Part shown: positions 6,093-8,192 of the stretch, piece by piece
Layout: each line of letters opens with the position of its first letter
Position numbering within the stretch: position 1 is the first letter of the stretch
Source: an uncultured Acidiphilium sp.
GTDB taxonomy: Bacteria; Bacillota; Clostridia; Christensenellales; Borkfalkiaceae
Assembly: GCA_902495325.1 (NCBI GenBank)
Contig: CABUWK010000058.1
Span: 1 to 8,192 of the forward strand
Direction of reading: 5' to 3'
Length of the DNA: 8,192 nt
Position numbers and translations under genes: made by a program
The notes under the pieces: model-generated
Told to the model about the DNA's origin: nothing
What the model saw: the letters and a program-made list of their open reading frames with translations, nothing else
Databases searched by the model: none

Positions 6093-7771
6093 AAAATAAA
6101 ATACTGATCTTTAGCGTCGTTCTTCTGACGATAGCCACGCTTGCCGTCTTTTTTACCGGTATCGGCGCAAGCAAAAAATCTCATTACGAAGAAGCGGAAA
6201 GAGAAATCGTTGCCGTAACGGAAATCTATGCGGCGAACTATAACGACAACATAACCGAAAACGTGCCCGACGATATCCGTATCACCGTCATCGACGAAAA
6301 AGGCATCGTTTTAAAGGACAGCGAAGATTCCTCGATCATAGGAAAAAATCACCTCGACCGCGATGAGGTTATCGCCGCCGTAAAGGGAGAACCTAAGGTT
6401 TACACCCGTTACAGCTCTACCCTCGATCAGGATATGGTGTATTACGCGCTGAAAGTTCCCGTCGGAGAAAGCTTTGTGATCGTACGTGCCGCCGTTCCCG
6501 TTGCCAGCGTAAATAATTACGTAAAAAAGACGGTGCCATCCATGGTTTACGTACTTCTGTGCGCCCTCTTTCTCTCTTTCATCGCAAGTTTCTTCATGAC
6601 GGCGGGAATCGTGAAACCCCTTCGGGAAATCAAGGACAACTTGGTTGCCGTAAACAACGGCACTTATCACGAAACGGTGCGCCACTCGAGAGACGGCGAG
6701 GTCAACGCCATGCTGTCCGAGATCGACGATATCAGCGAAAAACTGAAGATCGCCCTTCGCGACGCAACGGACGATAAAGCCAAACTCGATTATATCCTTG
6801 ACAACGTTTCCGACGGAATCGTCGCGCTGGATTCGGAAGACAACGTAAGCCTGATCAACCGCAATGCGACGCGCATTTTCCCCGTGGGAGCGGAAGGAAA
6901 ACGCTACACCGTGCTTTCCGCCGACCCCGACTTCAACAAAGCCGTATCCGAAACGCTGAAAACGGGTAAAGACGGGCATTTCGAGTTTTCCGAGGACGGA
7001 AAAATCTATCTCGTTAACGTGAAACCACTCGAAAACGGCTATACCGTGATCGTATTAAGCGACGTTACGGCAATGAAAACGGGAGAACGGATGAGAAGCG
7101 AATTTTTCGCGAACGCTTCGCACGAACTGAAAACTCCCCTCACTGCGGTAAAGGCTTTCAACGATATGATCGCTCTCGAACCATCGGGCGACAAAGTGAA
7201 AGAATTTTCGCAAAAAATCGATAAAGAAGTTTCCCGTATCATCAGTCTTATTAACGATATGCTCGATCTTTCCAAGCTGGAAAGCGGGCGTCCCCTCTCC
7301 CCCGTTACCGTCGACCTCGCCGCCACCGCGCGTGAAGTTGCGGAAAGCCTTGCTCCTTTGGCAAACGAGAAAAAAGTGAGCGTTTCCGTTTCGGGCGAAG
7401 GCAAAGCGTTTCTCGAAAGAGAACATGCCGTAGAACTCCTTAAAAATCTGACAGAAAACGGCATCCGCTATAACAACGCGGGCGGTCACGTTTCCGTTAT
7501 TATCGCCAAAGAAGACAATTCCGTCTCGATGACGGTGAAAGACGACGGCATCGGGATCGAAGAAGAACACCTCGGCAGGATCTGCGAGCGGTTTTACCGC
7601 GTAAACAAATCCCGTTCCCGCGAAACGGGCGGCACGGGGCTCGGGCTTTCCATCGTGAAACACATCTGCGAAATTTACGGAGCCGATCTTTCGATCACGT
7701 CGAAAATCGGCGTGGGTACGGATATCACGATCGTTTTTCATAATTCTGCCCTTCCCGCCGTGTCCGAATGA
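6089..7771 (+). CDS. phoR: Sensor histidine kinase of the PhoR type
   Basis: Membrane histidine kinase paired with the preceding regulator, 560 residues, close to Bacillus PhoR. In order: first membrane span (about 5-25), extracytoplasmic sensor domain (about 28-149), second span (about 150-173), HAMP linker with the conserved IVKPLREI (174-181), PAS domain (about 230-330, ILDNVSDGIVALD at 236-248), DHp helix with SHELKTP (344-350) and phospho-acceptor His345, then the ATPase domain with N box LKNLTENGIRYN (451-462), G1 DDGIGI (485-490), F box RFYRV (501-505) and G2 GTGLGLSI (515-522). HELKTP and the PAS domain are typical of the PhoR group. Its ATG overlaps the regulator stop, and with no good ribosome site nearby it is probably translated by coupling. 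It is the last gene of the operon; the stop lies 23 nt before the first hairpin repeat. Confidence 0.93.
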   Translation: MKNKILIFSVVLLTIATLAVFFTGIGASKKSHYEEAEREIVAVTEIYAANYNDNITENVPDDIRITVIDEKGIVLKDSEDSSIIGKNHLDRDEVIAAVKGEPKVYTRYSSTLDQDMVYYALKVPVGESFVIVRAAVPVASVNNYVKKTVPSMVYVLLCALFLSFIASFFMTAGIVKPLREIKDNLVAVNNGTYHETVRHSRDGEVNAMLSEIDDISEKLKIALRDATDDKAKLDYILDNVSDGIVALDSEDNVSLINRNATRIFPVGAEGKRYTVLSADPDFNKAVSETLKTGKDGHFEFSEDGKIYLVNVKPLENGYTVIVLSDVTAMKTGERMRSEFFANASHELKTPLTAVKAFNDMIALEPSGDKVKEFSQKIDKEVSRIISLINDMLDLSKLESGRPLSPVTVDLAATAREVAESLAPLANEKKVSVSVSGEGKAFLEREHAVELLKNLTENGIRYNNAGGHVSVIIAKEDNSVSMTVKDDGIGIEEEHLGRICERFYRVNKSRSRETGGTGLGLSIVKHICEIYGADLSITSKIGVGTDITIVFHNSALPAVSE

Positions 7772-7794
7772 TCCATAACTTTTTTTAGCGACGA

Positions 7795-7850
7795 ATGCCT
7801 TGTCATCCCGATCCTGCCCCTTGCTCTGCCGGTGAAGGATCTCAAGGCAT
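7795..7850 (+). repeat. 56-bp hairpin repeat, copy 1
   Basis: The unit begins ATGCCTTG and ends CAAGGCAT, perfect 8-bp complementary ends, with an inner pair GATCCT...AGGATC, so it folds into a two-step hairpin. It shares 55 of 56 bases with copy 2 (only T7825 versus C7909 differs). The GTCATCC...GAAGGATCT core resembles a dispersed repeat I recall from many bacterial genomes. A minus-strand frame across both copies (7738-7929) reads the same basic segment twice and is judged a by-product of the repeat. Located just past phoR, it may also protect or end the operon mRNA. Confidence 0.85.
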
Positions 7851-7878
7851 TTTCTTCGTTAAAGTCTTTTTTCAACGC

Positions 7879-7934
7879 ATGCCTTGTCATCCCGATCCTG
7901 CCCCTTGCCCTGCCGGTGAAGGATCTCAAGGCAT
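7879..7934 (+). repeat. 56-bp hairpin repeat, copy 2, possible operon terminator
   Basis: Second copy of the same unit, same orientation, starting 84 bp after copy 1 and separated from it by 28 bp that begins and ends T-rich. It has the same ATGCCTTG/CAAGGCAT ends and GATCCT/AGGATC inner stem. It is followed almost at once by seven Ts (7936-7942), so this hairpin could serve as the intrinsic terminator of the pst-pho operon. Copy 1 has a weaker T-tract after it. Confidence 0.8.
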
Positions 7935-8007
7935 ATTTTTTTAATTATATTCGCATTTTCATACGGAGATAGCTTCTTCCTCTGCGATAAGCAATCCGGC
8001 AAATTTA

Positions 8008-8076
8008 AAATTTCATTCTCAGATCCTTCGCGGGGTAGGTCTACGGGGTCGGCTCAGGATGACGAGAATAAAATTT
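8008..8076 (-). repeat. Third, divergent copy of the hairpin repeat family, inverted
   Basis: Read on the - strand, 8063-8021 starts GTCATCCTGA and ends GAAGGATCT, the same head and tail as the two copies at 7795 and 7879, but with a different middle containing TAGACCTA flanked by CCCCG. The flanks add long arms: 8008-8020 and 8064-8076 are complementary at 12 of 13 positions. The whole 69 bp can therefore fold into a hairpin and has the look of a small mobile or structural repeat unit. Confidence 0.65.
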
Positions 8077-8120
8077 GGTTCATCATAATTTTTGGTGTTT
8101 TGGAAAAACAAACAGTGAAT

Positions 8121-8140
8121 AAAAAAAGAGCCAGAGGCTC
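8121..8140 (-). terminator. Leftward intrinsic terminator
   Basis: On the - strand GAGCC (8140-8136), a 3-nt loop and GGCTC (8132-8128) form a GC-rich stem followed directly by seven Us (8127-8121). This is a compact Rho-independent terminator for transcription entering from the right edge. The stem is only 5 bp, so strength is uncertain. No leftward gene is visible inside the window to go with it. Confidence 0.5.
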
Positions 8141-8149
8141 CAAAAGTAG

Positions 8150-8187
8150 TATAATTAATTAACCACAATAAACCAACTACTAGAGGA
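8150..8187 (+). promoter_or_regulatory. Possible start signals for a gene beyond the right edge
   Basis: TATAAT (8150-8155) is a perfect -10 hexamer, and AGAGGA (8182-8187) a ribosome-site-like sequence about 30 nt later, five bases from the window end, so a rightward gene could start just outside. No -35 match was seen at a fitting distance. AGTAGT (8145-8150) and ACTACT (8176-8181) could pair around the leader. Tentative, because the area is AT-rich and TATAAT is easily met by chance. Confidence 0.3.
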
Positions 8188-8192
8188 TCAAA

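Noticed and set aside
7738..7929. Minus-strand 63-codon frame over the repeats
   Set aside because: It reads the same segment (RSFTGRARGRIGMTRH) from both repeat copies, so it is a by-product of the repeat.
7795..7934. CRISPR-like geometry: 56-bp repeats around a 28-bp spacer
   Set aside because: There are only two direct copies, the unit is longer than usual CRISPR repeats, it belongs to a hairpin family with an inverted third copy nearby, and no cas gene is present.
8019..8192. Minus-strand frame open from the right edge to a stop at 8021-8019
   Set aside because: It runs through the terminator hairpin at 8121-8140 and the third repeat copy, so it is probably not coding, though the sequence beyond the window is unknown.

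Overview
This window carries a complete high-affinity phosphate-uptake operon, read left to right: pstS, a fused pstC-pstA, pstB, phoU, a PhoB/PhoP-type response regulator and a PhoR-type histidine kinase (1131-7771). The strong AAGGAG ribosome sites, lipoprotein PstS, ATGA-coupled regulator/kinase pair and AT-rich intergenic DNA point to a Bacillota member, most likely an uncultured gut-type Clostridia. The genus cannot be told from this sequence, and the taxonomic call is an inference.

Layout. Positions 1-755 hold an AT-rich stretch with a terminator-like hairpin (9-56) and two leftward genes: a possible 31-residue membrane peptide (101-196) and a 144-residue membrane-anchored protein of unknown function (321-755), the latter with a near-consensus promoter (776-804). 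Positions 756-1130 are a divergent regulatory region. Its right part has three CTTTAC direct repeats spaced exactly 11 bp apart (1008-1035), which look like a Pho box, just upstream of a promoter whose -10 is TATAAT at 1069-1074. The six operon genes follow with tiny gaps or overlaps (11 nt, -14 nt, 84 nt, 15 nt, -4 nt). Positions 7772-8192 are non-coding, with two near-identical 56-bp hairpin repeats, a third related inverted copy, a leftward terminator and possible start signals for a gene beyond the right edge.

How it works together. PstS captures phosphate outside the cell, the PstC-PstA polypeptide forms the channel, and PstB drives it with ATP. PhoU links transporter state to the PhoR kinase, and PhoR phosphorylates the response regulator. 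The regulator probably binds the 1008-1035 repeats and raises expression of the whole unit, including its own gene, when phosphate is scarce.

Most notable points. PstS is circularly permuted: the half that is normally C-terminal, with the R-x-x-SSGT phosphate loop, comes first, and the normally N-terminal GSTS half comes last. The two permeases are one continuous 610-residue polypeptide. The pstB-phoU gap, the only sizeable gap inside the operon, holds mutually exclusive hairpins and a promoter-like TTGAAA-17-TATACT ending at the phoU start codon.
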